From Zea mays (Eukaryota > Streptophyta > Magnoliopsida > Poales > Poaceae): DNA of 64,000 nucleotides. The notes beneath the pieces are model-generated. The model was not told the DNA's origin. It ran no database searches and worked only from the letters and a program-made list of their open reading frames with translations. Location of the stretch: NCBI RefSeq assembly GCF_902167145.1, contig NC_050104.1, positions 94,065,849-94,129,848 on the forward strand. Reading direction: 5' to 3'. Position 1 is the stretch's first letter, and every line of letters begins with the position of its first letter. The position numbers and the translations under genes are program-made. Positions 46,458 through 56,224 of this stretch are shown here, in pieces.

Positions 46458-47443
46458 ACTACTTCGAGTCTCATCCGGTAACTATGGTGTCATCCTTCCC
46501 CCTGGGGGAGATCATCCAGTGCCGAGAGGCCTCGGGTAGGATTGCAAAGTGGGCGCTGGAAATCATGGGCGAGACAATCTCGTTCGCCCCTCGGAAGGCC
46601 ATCAAGTCCCAGGTCTTGGCGGACTTCATGGCCGAATGGGTCGACACCCAGCTACCGACGGCTCCGATCCAACCGGAGCTCTGGACCATGTTTTTCGACG
46701 GGTCGTTGATGAAGACGGGAGCCGACGCAGGCCTACTCTTCATCTCGCCCCTCGGGAAGCACATACGCTATGTGCTACGCCTCCATTTCCCGGCATCCAA
46801 CAATGTGGCTGAGTACGAAGCTCTGGTCAATGGATTGCGGATCGCCATCGAGCTAGGGGTCCGACGCCTCGACGCTCGCGGTGACTCGCAGCTCGTCATC
46901 GACCAAGTCATGAAGAACTCCCACTGCCGCGACCCGAAGATGGAGGCCTACTGCGATGAGGTTCGGCGCCTGGAAGACAAGTTCTACGGGCTCGAGCTCA
47001 ACCACATCGCTCGGCGCTACAACGAGACTACGGACGAGCTGGCTAAAATAGCCTCGGGGCGAACAACGGTTCCCCCGGACGTCTTCTCCCGAGATCTGCA
47101 TCAACCCTCCGTCAAGATCGACGACACGCCCGAGCCTGAGGCACCCTCGGCACAGCCCGAGGCACCCTCGGTTCAGCCCGAGGTAGCCTCGGCCCCCGAG
47201 GGCGAGACGCTGCACGTCGAGGGGGAGCAAAGCGAGGTCACGCCTGATCAAAACTGGCAGACCCCGTACCTGCAATATCTCCACCGAGGAGAGCTACCCC
47301 TCGACCGAGCCAAGGCTCGGCGGGTGGCGTGGCGCGCCAAGTCGTTCGTTTTGCTAGGTGATGAGAAGGAGCTCTACCACCGCAGCCCCTCTGGCATCCT
47401 CCAGCGGTGCATCTCCATCGCCGAAGGTCAGGAACTCTTGTGA
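46458..47443 (+). pseudogene. Element G second (archaeal-type) RNase H
   Basis: Contains WTMFFDGSLMKTGADAGLL, NNVAEYEALVNGLRIA and RRLDARGDSQLVIDQVM, the Asp-Glu-Asp pattern of the additional RNase H that marks the Tat lineage. A Pro/Glu/Ser-rich repeat (EAPSAQPEAPSVQPEVASAP) near 47140-47200 links it to the integrase. The frame ends at a TGA near 47441. Integrase continues in another frame, so there is an indel near 47430-47460. Confidence 0.85.
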
Positions 47444-48497
47444 GAGATACACTCGGGGGGCTTGCGGCCATCACGCAGCGCCTCGAGCCCTTGTCGGGAA
47501 TGCTTTCCGACAAGGCTTCTACTGGCCTACGGCGGTGGCCGACGCTACCAGAATTGTCCGCACCTGCGAAGGGTGTCAATTCTACGCGAGGCAGACCCAC
47601 CTGCCCGCTCAGGCTCTACAGACGATACCCAACACCTGGCCTTTTGCTGTGTGGGGTCTAGATCTCGTCGGCCCCTTGCAGAAGGCACCCGGGGGCTACA
47701 CGCACCTGCTGGTCGCCATCGACAAATTCTCCAAGTGGATCGAGGTCCGACCCCTGAACAGCATCAGGTCCGAGCAGGCGGTGGCGTTCTTCACCAACAT
47801 CATCCATCGCTTCGGGGTCCCGAACTCCATCATCACCGACAACGGCCCCCAGTTCACCGGCAGAAAGTTCCTGGACTTCTGCGAGGATCACCACATCCGG
47901 GTGGACTGGGCCGCCGTGGCTCATCCCATGACGAATGGGCAGGTAGAGCGTGCCAACGGCATGATTCTACAAGGGCTCAAGCCTCGGATCTACAACGACC
48001 TCAACAAGTTCGGCAAGCGGTGGATGAAGGAACTCCCCTCGGTGGTCTGGAGTCTGAGGACAACGCCGAGCCGAGCCACGTGCTTCACGCCGTTCTTTCT
48101 AGTCTATGGGGCCGAAGCCATCTTGCCCACAGACTTAGAATATGGTTCCCCGAGGACGAGGGCCTACACCGACCAAAGCAACCAAGCTAGCCGAGAAGAC
48201 TCGCTGGACCAGCTGGAGGAGGCTCGGGACAAGGCCTTACTACACTCGGCGCGGTACCAGCAGTCCCTACGACGGTACCACGCCCGAGGGGTCCGGCCCC
48301 GAGACCTCCAGGTGGGCGACCTGGTACTTCAGCTGCGACAAGACACCCGAGGGCGGCACAAGCTCACGCCCCCCTGGGAGGGGCCGTTCGTCATCGCCAA
48401 AGTTCTGAAGCCCGGAACGTACAAGCTGGCCAACAGTCAAGGCGAGGTCTACGACAACGCTTGGAACATCCAACAGCTACGTTGCTTCTACCCTTAA
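47444..48497 (+). pseudogene. Element G integrase
   Basis: The open frame reaches back to 47358, but homology begins with the zinc region near 47455 (CGHHAAPRALVGNAF and CEGCQFYARQ). The DDE core is intact: VWGLDLVGPL, IITDNGPQF and NGQVERANGMILQGLK. A C-terminal GVRPRDLQVGDLVLQL segment follows, then RCFYP and TAA at 48495-48497. This is the best preserved protein of G. The first His of the HHCC site lies before the frameshift. Confidence 0.88.
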
Positions 48498-48731
48498 GAT
48501 GTTTTCAGGTTGATCATATACCTCGCACCCACGCAAAGTTTAGTCATCAAGGAAGGGTCGGCCTCGCCTCGGCAAAGCCCGACCCTCCCTCGGGGGCTAA
48601 AAGGGGGGGAACCCCCTCTGCGTCGAAATTTTCCTCGAAAAAAAGATCTTTTCTGCCAGAATGTCTTTCGTGCTTTTTGACTACTTCGAAAGTGGATCCT
48701 GAAAACGACGGAGTACACGTAAGCAGCCAAG

Positions 48732-49659
48732 GCTGACCGAGCCGAGGGACTCCTACGCCTCCGGGATACGCATACCTCACTCATCACCTTCTGCGATAAG
48801 TAACTCACGTTCGGATAAGTGATTCCGCGGACCGAACAAGTCTTCATGTTCGGAAGCTCTTCTGCCGAAGCGATCCTTCGAGCCTTCTCGACTGCGTCGG
48901 TGACAGAGCCCCATGGACGGGTAAGAGTGCGCGTAAGCGGCAAGGCCGACCGAGCCGAGGGACTCCTACGCCTCCGGGATACGGATACCTCACTCATCAC
49001 CTTCCGCGAGAAGCAACTCTCGCTCGCACAAACATTTCTGTTACCGACAAAAAAGTCCAGATACTCGAAACAAGAGGAAAAGAGACGCATCTTTACAACA
49101 CGGCGAGGGTGTGTTTTGGCCTTGGCGGCCGCAGGAAACACACGCTACAAGACAATCCGATCCTGCAGGCTCGGGTCTTGACGCTGGAAGGGAGCAGCAG
49201 CACCCTCGGCATCGACAACACTTTCGGCGAGGTCCGACCTAGCCTCGGACGGCGACACGGTCCGAAGATCTCCACTCCAAAGGACGACGTCATCGCCACG
49301 CCCGAGCCATCACTGCCAGGGTCTTCTCCGAGAATCCGGCCCGAGCAGGCGGCTCGGCTGGTCACCCCGGGGCCTCGGCCAGTTGTCCTCCAAGGACGTC
49401 AGCCCGACCCGAGGCCTCGGCTGGTCAATTCCGGCGTCGGTCCTGCTAACGGACGACCCGGCCAGGCTCCGGCCAACCAGGTTTTCTTTTCGAGCCAACT
49501 CTGCCGCTGTTCATGCTGACACCGCTACCCCTAGCCTCGGCTCATCGGAGAGCGGCCGAGGGGTTCCTTTAACTAAGCTAGAGAAGCCTCGGACAACAAG
49601 GCTGACCGAGCCGAGGGACTCCTACGCCTCCAGGATACGGATACCTCACTCGTCACCTT
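48732..49659. repeat. Three interspersed copies of a 60-bp unit in G
   Basis: Copies at 48732-48790, 48942-49003 and 49600-49659 share GACCGAGCCGAGGGACTCC and TACGCCTCCGGGATACGGAT, then ACCTCACTCATCACC. Copy 3 has GG to AG and ATC to GTC changes. Confidence 0.85.
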
Positions 49660-49713
49660 TACACGGGGCGACACACGCTTGGTGAAGCGGTTCAGACAAC
49701 CAACAGGCGAGTC

Positions 49714-50599
49714 TTAGTGCTCGAAAATGAGGAAAAAACACGGCTCCGTGCCAAAATTACATACATGTTCAGGCCTCGACAGCCACAATGAACAAAAACA
49801 CTGGCATTCAAAGTGCCAATACAAACGGAACTCCGGTTCCACCTCCGCAGGTACGAACAACCCCACTCGATGGGGGGGCCTGCGGAGCAACAGAAGACCG
49901 ACGAACGGCACGCCGTCGCCCGCTCCGGCAGCGGCGACGACGACGACGACGACTTCTGCTCCGGGGGGCCGAACAGCGGTAGCGATGACCTCAGGGCGGA
50001 TGCCGCTGCCAGGAGGCCCCCGCCCGTGCCCAAACTCGTGAGGCAAGGACGGGCAGAAGGCCGTAGAGTTGGAGGTCGGTCCGTGGGCGGCCCTGGCTAT
50101 CTCATCGGCGGAAGAACCTCTTCCAGCTGCCGTGGCGGAAGCCGGCGCCGAGAGCGGCTCTGAAGCCACTCGGGTCCGAGAGCCAGGCACGCTGCAGCTG
50201 CCGGTGCAACGGACGACAACCGCCCTTCCCCCCGATCACTGAGGGAAGGAGCGGGCCACCGCCCACGCGGGGGCCGACCCCAACTCGGCACACTCCCCTC
50301 CCCAGCCCTGGTGATGAAAATCCTTGAGACTGAGGGAGGGGCAGAGGCTGCAGCCCGGCTCGCTTTCCCCCACCATCAACCTGGAGGTCACCGTCTTGGG
50401 TGACCGCCGGCGGGGGGGTGCAGCCGGGCTGCATGATGAAAATCCTTGAAGCCGAACGATGGCTGAAAGGTACCAACTCCCACGGAGTTGCGTTCCTCCA
50501 ACGATGAGGCGGAAAGACGGCGGGTAACCCCCATCCGGGGGCTTGGAAGGTGGAAAGACACGATGCATAAGGGAGCGCGAAGACATGGTCGCCTTCCAA
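49714..50599 (-). other. Antisense open frames in the G 3' region
   Basis: Overlapping minus-strand frames, about 165 codons (50599-50102, no ATG at its first codon) and about 158 codons (50190-49714), are rich in Gly/Pro/Arg/Ser. A TATA-like CCTTTAAAAGGAGG lies at 50624-50611, about 12 bases upstream of the first, and an ATG at 50586 opens a third frame. GC-rich sequence makes long frames by chance, so coding is unproven. Antisense genes in the 3' region are known in the related Grande elements. Confidence 0.3.
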
Positions 50600-50610
50600 A
50601 GGGGGTCACC

Positions 50611-50624
50611 CTCCTTTTAAAGGC
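50611..50624 (-). promoter_or_regulatory. TATA-like box for possible antisense transcription in G
   Basis: Minus-strand CCTTTAAAAGGAGG resembles CTATAAAAGG of the LTR. Confidence 0.3.
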
Positions 50625-51483
50625 GACTCTCCCTACTTGCGCCCCCAACCGTCGCGGGCTGAGTCTTCTCCAACACACTCCAAGGTCCTCCCCTGCGGCG
50701 CGGGGGCTGGGTCCCACACGTCATGCAAACCGGCTCAGAGCAGAAGAAGCCAAACCACCGTGCGCGGTGCGCACAACCGCCCAGCGGTTACAGGCGACCC
50801 TCCACTTTTGCCCAGACCAGCGGGCGAAAGGGTGGGCAGCCATGCAGGCGGCATGCAACCGCGCCAAGTGGGCGCATTTCTCCGACTCCCAACACGCCCG
50901 GCACGAGGGCCCAGGCCCACGTGTCATGCAACCGGCGCGCCGAATGCTTCGTGCATGCAACTGCACCGCCACTTGCGCCACTACCACGCCTCCTCGACTG
51001 CGGAACCAATACCGCGACTTGAGGCGACCCAGCGCGCGACCCAGCAGCGCCAGCCTGGCGCGACGGTCAATGCGACCAAAAATGGGCCGGCAGTAATGGC
51101 GGTGGCAGGCGGGCAGGAGCAGCGGCCCCGTCGTCAGCCAAGCTCACGTCCCATCCGGGGGCAGCAAGAGAACCCTCTCTCACGGCGTGAAGACAACGCA
51201 CCCGTGCTCCGTTTCTCGAACGGCTCGCGCACGCGCAACGGCCGCCCCGCCAACCACTCGCCCCGTCGCATTAACTCCGCGGTGGGACAGGCGGCGCCTC
51301 TGGCAGGAGAAGCGGGCGACGCTTCGCCTTCGCCATAATGACCGCGTCAAAAAAGGTACGCCGCGTCATTCGATTTCGTATCCTTTTCCTTTTTTCCTCT
51401 TTCTCTCTCTTGCAACAGGGACTGGGAAAGGGGGATACCCCGAAAAGGATCCTTCCCCGTGAAGGAACCAGGCTCCGAGCCTC

Positions 51484-51695
51484 CCTACTGATCAGAGGTT
51501 CGAAGGCTGGCCCCTCGGAAGGGTTCGACAGCCGCCTCAGATCACGTGGGCCCTACACTCACTACTGGTCAGAGGTTCGAAGGCTGGCCCCTCGGAAGGG
51601 TTCAACGACCGCCTCAGGCTACTCGGGCTCCGCGCCCACTACTGATCAGGGGTTCGAAGGCTGGCCCCCGAAGGGTTCACAGCCGCCTCAGACAC
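51484..51695. repeat. Three-copy tandem repeat (about 80 bp) in G
   Basis: Each copy holds ACTGATCAGAGGTTCGAAGG, then CTGGCCCCTCGGAAGGGTTC and a CCGCCTCAG segment. The third copy is slightly shortened. Confidence 0.85.
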
Positions 51696-52423
51696 AGAGC
51701 GAGGGATGACCATGGGTACGTTCGATACATAACCAAGGCTCGGGCTGCGCTCCCGAGGTACCCTAGGACATTTCCGAGACCAGCAGGAACGATCTTGTAA
51801 CGGAATCTCATCAGAGGGAGGCATCGAGCCCTCGGACCCCGTCGCCAGGGGACCGGGTCCGGCAGATCACCCGCAGGTACTTTTGGGCGTGCCTCTGGGC
51901 CCCTAGCCGACCCCTAACGAACGGGGCATGGACATCCACTCGGATTACCCGCTTGCAGCTCACCGGAGACACCATGTTCGGCGCCCATCGAGGGCAACAT
52001 GGCGCTTTCCCCCCTCCTCCTTGCGGAAAGGCGACACAGGGGCGTATGTAAAAAAGCCGAGTCTGTCCCTGATCGCCTCTCGCCCTGTGTAGAGGCTCGG
52101 GGGCTGCTCTCGCAAACCCGGCTCCGGCCGAACCGTTGACAGCGTCAACATACCAGCCCAAGAACTTGGGACCCGACCGTACACCCGGGCTACGGCCAGC
52201 TCGCATGAGGGAACGACCAGATCAGCCGAAGCATTACGCGAGGCATTAAGACCTCGAAGGAGTGAAACCACTCCTCCGAGGCCTCGGGGGCTACACCCGG
52301 CAGGTGCGCTCGCGCGCACCCACCGGAACAAAACGCAACCGAGAAAGGCTGGTCCCCTTGCAAAAAAGTGCGACGAAAGCCTCCAAGCGAGTGCTAACAC
52401 TCCCTTCGAGGCTCGGGGGCTAC

Positions 52424-54019
52424 TGTCGGGGACCATAATTAGGGGTACCCTCAAGGCTCCTAATTCTCAGCTGGTAACCCCCATCAGCATAAAGCTGCAA
52501 AGGCCTGATGGGTGCGATTAAGTCAGGGATCAGTCCATTCGAGGGACTCGATCACGCCTCGCCCGAGCCTAGCCTCGGACAAGGGCAGCCGACCCCGGAG
52601 GATTTCCGTCTCGCCCGAGGCCCCCCTTCAGCGGCGAACATATTTCCGGCTCGCCCGAGGCCCTGTCTTCACCAAGAAGCAACCCTGACCAAATCGCCGC
52701 ACCGACCGACCAAACCGCAGGAGCATTTAATGCAAAGGTGGCCTGACACCTTTATCCTGACGCGCGCCCCCAGCCGGCAGAGCCAAAGTGACCGCCGTCA
52801 CTTCGCCGCTCCACTGACCAGCCTGACAGAAGGACAGCGCCGCCTGCGCCACTCCGACTGCGGTGCCACTTGACAGAGTGAGACTGACAGGCAGTCAGGC
52901 CCGGCCGAAGGCACCATAGGAAGCTCCGCTCCACCCGACCCAGGGCTCGGACTCGGGCTAAGTCCCGGAAGACGACGAACTCCGCTCCGCCCGACCCAGG
53001 GCTCGGACTCGGGCTAAGTCCCGGAAGACGGCGAACTCCGCTCCGCCCGACCCAGGGCTCGGACTCGGGCTAAGTCCCGGAAGACGGCGAACTCCGCTCC
53101 GCCCGACCTAGGGCTCGGACTCGGGCTAAGTCCCGGAAGATGGCGAACTCCGCCCTGCCCGACCCCAGGGCTCGGACTTGGGCTCAGCCCCAGAAGACGG
53201 CGAACTCCGCTCCGCCCGACCCCAGGGCTCGGACTCCGCCTTGGCCTCAGCCGGCGGCCTCCGCCTCGCCCGACCCAGGGGCTCGGACTCGACCTCGGCT
53301 TCGGAGGAGCTTCCACATCGCCCAACCTAGGGCGCAGACCAGCCACGTCAATAGGAGGTGCCATCATCACCCTACCCCGAGCTGACTCGGGCCACAGGGA
53401 ACAAGACCGGCGTCCCATCTGGCTCGCTCCGCCAGATAGGCAATGATGGCGCCTCGCATACTCTGTGACGACGGCGGCTCTCAGCCCCCTTACGGAAGCA
53501 AGAGGACGTCAGCAAGGACTCAACCGCTCCGACAGCTGTCCCTCCGCCAGGCTCCATCGCTCCTCCGACGGCCACGACATCACACCAGCTGGGCGCCAAA
53601 ATCTCTCCGGCTGCCACAACGGCATGTACTTAGGGCGCTAGCTCTCCTCCGCTAGACACGTAGCACTCTGCTACACCCCCCATTGTACACCTGGATCCTC
53701 TCCTTACGCCTATAAAAGGAAGGACCAGGGCCCTCTTAGAGAGGGTTGGCCGCGCGGGGACGAGGACGAGACAGGCGCTCGCTTGAAGCCGCTCGCTTCC
53801 TCTCCCGCGTGGACGCTTGTAACCCCCTACTGCAAGCGCACCCGACCTGGGCGCGGGACGAACACGAAGGCCGCGGGATTCCCACCTCTCTCACGCTGGT
53901 CTCCGGCCGCCTCGCTTTCCCCCCTTCACGCTCGCCCTCGCGCTCGACCCATCTGGGCTGGGGCACGCGGCGACATTCACTCGTCGGCTCAGGGACCCCC
54001 CGGTCTCAGAACGCCGACA
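52424..54019 (+). repeat. Element G 3' LTR
   Basis: 1596 bases, TGTCGGGGACC...GCCGACA, with six minisatellite units against seven in the 5' LTR. That difference accounts for nearly all of the 58-base length difference. TATA box at 53709-53718. Confidence 0.93.
52922..53240. repeat. 56-bp minisatellite in the G 3' LTR (six units)
   Basis: Same unit as at 40790-41170. The first four units are near-identical and the last two diverged. Confidence 0.9.
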
Positions 54020-54216
54020 ATATCTTTATTAACATTATTATTAGTAAATGCACAAACAAATAAACTCCAACATGACACATAGATTATTTATGTATCTTTA
54101 ACTAATTTATTCCTTCCCAATATGATTATCCCTATGTTCTCATGAGCAAGGAGTCACACATATAAGAAGGTTAACTCTTCCCCTTTTATTATCCACCAAT
54201 TGGGTATTACAACAGT

Positions 54217-54489
54217 GCCTTCCAACCAGTGAACTCACCCGTCTTGACTGAAATGAACCGTGCTTTAGTTGAGATCGAGGACCTTGCGAAGAACCTTGAT
54301 CACCTAGCACTGCAAACAGACTAGGAGGTGGAGCACATGGACCGTCTATACAATGTCGAATCATCAGATGCAGATGATGAGCTTCTGATTGACTATAATT
54401 TAGAGATGAATAATGATAAATCGGTTACGACGACGAACATGACTACTCTACCGACGACACATATCCCTACTAGATTAGCGTGGACCTAA
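54217..54489 (+). pseudogene. Harbinger-internal coiled-coil ORF, second part
   Basis: Continues the frame opened at 37229 once R is removed: AFQPVNSPVLTEMNRALVEI, then EDLAKNLDHLALQTD. A TAG at 54322-54324 follows, with 54 more open codons (EVEHMDRLYNVESSDADDEL...) to a TAA at 54487-54489. Hydrophobic heptads in ALVEIEDLAKNLDHLAL support a coiled coil. Near 54430 another frame reads YDDEHDYSTDDTYPY, which may be the true acidic end after a frameshift. No family recognised. Confidence 0.5.
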
Positions 54490-54790
54490 ATAAAGTGTTA
54501 GCAGTCTAGAACCAAGGATGTTTTAGGTTTATGGAAGTGGTAGTACTCTTTTGTATGTGAAGAAAAGACCTAGGCTGTGTGACACTAGGTGTTCCTATCA
54601 TTCATGTGGTGTTCATGTTGTCATCGTATCTTTTATGTTGAGAACTTTGCAACATATCTAGTATTGAGTACTTGTGACATGTTATGTCTGTCTTCAAAAC
54701 TAATCTAGCATGGTTCTATTTGTTTCAAATGTTTGGCTGACAATACAACAGTTATGCCTTTTCATGACTAATTTGATGTGCCTGCCTTAT

Positions 54791-55840
54791 ATGTACAACA
54801 TGGGTACCCACTGGAACCAAGTAATGTCACAATATGACAGTTTCCTATTCTAGGAAGATGTCACTCAGTTTGAAAACATAGGTTTTGGTCCTCATCAGTC
54901 TGATATACCCACAAAGGGGTCAACACCTGCACCTCCAGTGAAGAAGGGTGGTCAATGCACAAAGCTAGCAAACTTCATGTTTGAGGAGGACATGAGGGTT
55001 TGTCATGCTTGGCTTGCTATGAGTTGTGACCCCATAGTTAACACAGGTCAGAAGCGTCAAGGTTTTTATAATCAAATTACCGAGGCATACAACTCTAGAA
55101 GAGGAACAATGCCAAAAAGGTCTATCAAATCTCTAATGAGCAGGTGGGATAGTATCAAAACACAGTGCTCTATCTCTGATGGTTACATGACAGATGTGCT
55201 TCGACAAAACCTAGTGGCCTTACTGATGCAGACAAGGTATGTGTCTATAATTATCTTGGACCCCCTGTGTTCTTCAATCGAGCTAGCTAATAATGTTTTG
55301 TAGACTTCTCTTGCAGCAACTAGGTTTGCTGCTGAAAAGAAGCCCTTCCATTTCTTACATTATTGGGCAATCTTGAAGGATCAACCAAATTGGATGGACC
55401 AGCACATGGGTCACCAAAATCCACCACCCAACCCAATCGGTACCCAATCAAATACTGTAGACGTAGATGCAGAAGAATCTGCTCCATCAAGCTTTACTTC
55501 GAAGAAGCCACTAGGTCATGATTTGTCCAAGGAAAAGGCAAAGAAGCAAAGGTCTATGGACACATCGTCGACTAATTCATAGTACATGACTCGATTGGGT
55601 GAACTTTATTTGGAATGGTTGTCTGTGTACAAATTAGTAGCTTCAACTGAGGAGAGGAAGAAGCTAAACCTGGAGAAACTTAGGATGGATTGGCAGAAAT
55701 TGAAGGAGGACAAGGAAGAGGAGGTAATGATACTGACCATGGATCTTAGTAAATGTAACCCCCTACTTTGACAATACTACAAGGCTAAGGAATAGGAGAT
55801 ATTGGCAAGGGTTACTGGAAACTCGTCGTCAAGCAAGTGA
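54791..55840 (+). pseudogene. Harbinger ORF1, Myb/NAM-C type DNA-binding partner
   Basis: In PIF/Harbinger elements ORF1 gives a Myb/SANT-like protein that helps import and DNA binding of the transposase. Start MYNMGTHWNQ at 54791, with an in-frame TAG at 54851. The SANT-like part follows (FMFEEDMRVCHAWLAMSCDP, GFYNQITEAYN, SLMSRWDSIKTQC). A small frameshift lies near 55208. An intron then probably runs from GTATGTG after GCAGACAAG (near 55236) to TTGCAG near 55318. The C-terminal part reads FHFLHYWAILKDQPNWMD, then a Lys/Glu-rich helix. An internal TAG lies at about 55580, a likely stop near 55769, and the final TGA is at 55838-55840. It has no working full frame. Confidence 0.7.
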
Positions 55841-56224
55841 GGAGTAAACGAAGTTTATTTTTCTTCCTGGTTGAGTATGTCATGCTATTTATGTTGGAGA
55901 ATAACTACATGTTGGTGAACCATATTTTTGTTCTTGTTGTTCCAAGTTGTTTGCAAACTTGACATTTTTCGGTACATCATGCTTGAACATTGTAATGTTG
56001 GTCAACGATATTGGACTTGTTATGTTATTGCATACTTTCACCATTACACAACGACATATTATAATGCTTGGACACACATGACACATTACACATTGAAACT
56101 TGCCACAGACTGACATGACAGAACTGGTGACAAACCTAAACACATTTGATAAACACGAGACCTGCCACTATGCCATTTGCTAAATTGTCGTCATTTTATT
56201 GTTGTTGCAAACGGAAACTTGAAA

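Larger units (their letters stand above)
48498..52423 (+). other. Element G 3' noncoding region with repeats and antisense frames
   Basis: About 3.9 kb without sense coding similarity. It has three interspersed copies of a roughly 60-bp unit (48732-48790, 48942-49003, 49600-49659) and a three-copy tandem of about 80 bp (51484-51695). Antisense frames run 50599-50102 and 50190-49714, with a minus-strand CCTTTAAAAGGAGG upstream. The last bases GGCTCGGGGGCTAC (52410-52423) are the polypurine-like tract before the 3' LTR. Confidence 0.7.
40288..54019 (+). mobile_element. Element G: 13.7-kb Ty3-gypsy retrotransposon, Tat/Huck type
   Basis: LTRs at 40288-41941 and 52424-54019 begin TGTCGGGGACCATAATTAGG and end CAGAACGCCGACA. 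Flanks ATATA and ATATC differ at one of five bases. The PBS TGGCGCGCCAGGTAGGGG follows the 5' LTR. Gag, protease, RT, RNase H, a second (archaeal-type) RNase H and integrase follow in order. After them comes a 3.9-kb 3' region with no sense coding and antisense frames, as in Tat elements. Length, LTR length and LTR start fit maize Huck as I remember it. At least four in-frame stops and a frameshift make it defective. Confidence 0.9.
37325..54211 (+). mobile_element. Solo LTR R (gypsy type, same family as L), interrupted by G
   Basis: Begins TGTCATACCCGGATTTAAGG at 37325 and ends ...GGGTATTACA at 54211. Without element G (40288-54019) and its duplication it is about 3.15 kb and carries no gag or pol, so it is a solo LTR. 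Flanks ATGGT and ACAGT are an imperfect duplication (3 of 5), but the rejoined Harbinger frame supports the ends. The first 1.9 kb aligns with L in the opposite orientation. A GC-rich part lies at about 39090-40010, with pyrimidine-rich text at 40025-40080. Confidence 0.72.

Noticed and set aside
50488..51462. Long overlapping plus-strand frames (more than 200 codons) in the G 3' region
   Set aside because: Composition follows the GC content, several frames overlap with equal length, and there is no similarity to Gag or Pol; chance frames are more likely.
54938..55582. Independent host NAM/Myb-like gene
   Set aside because: It lies between Harbinger ends, next to a PIF transposase in the typical layout, and has stops; it is ORF1 of the transposon.
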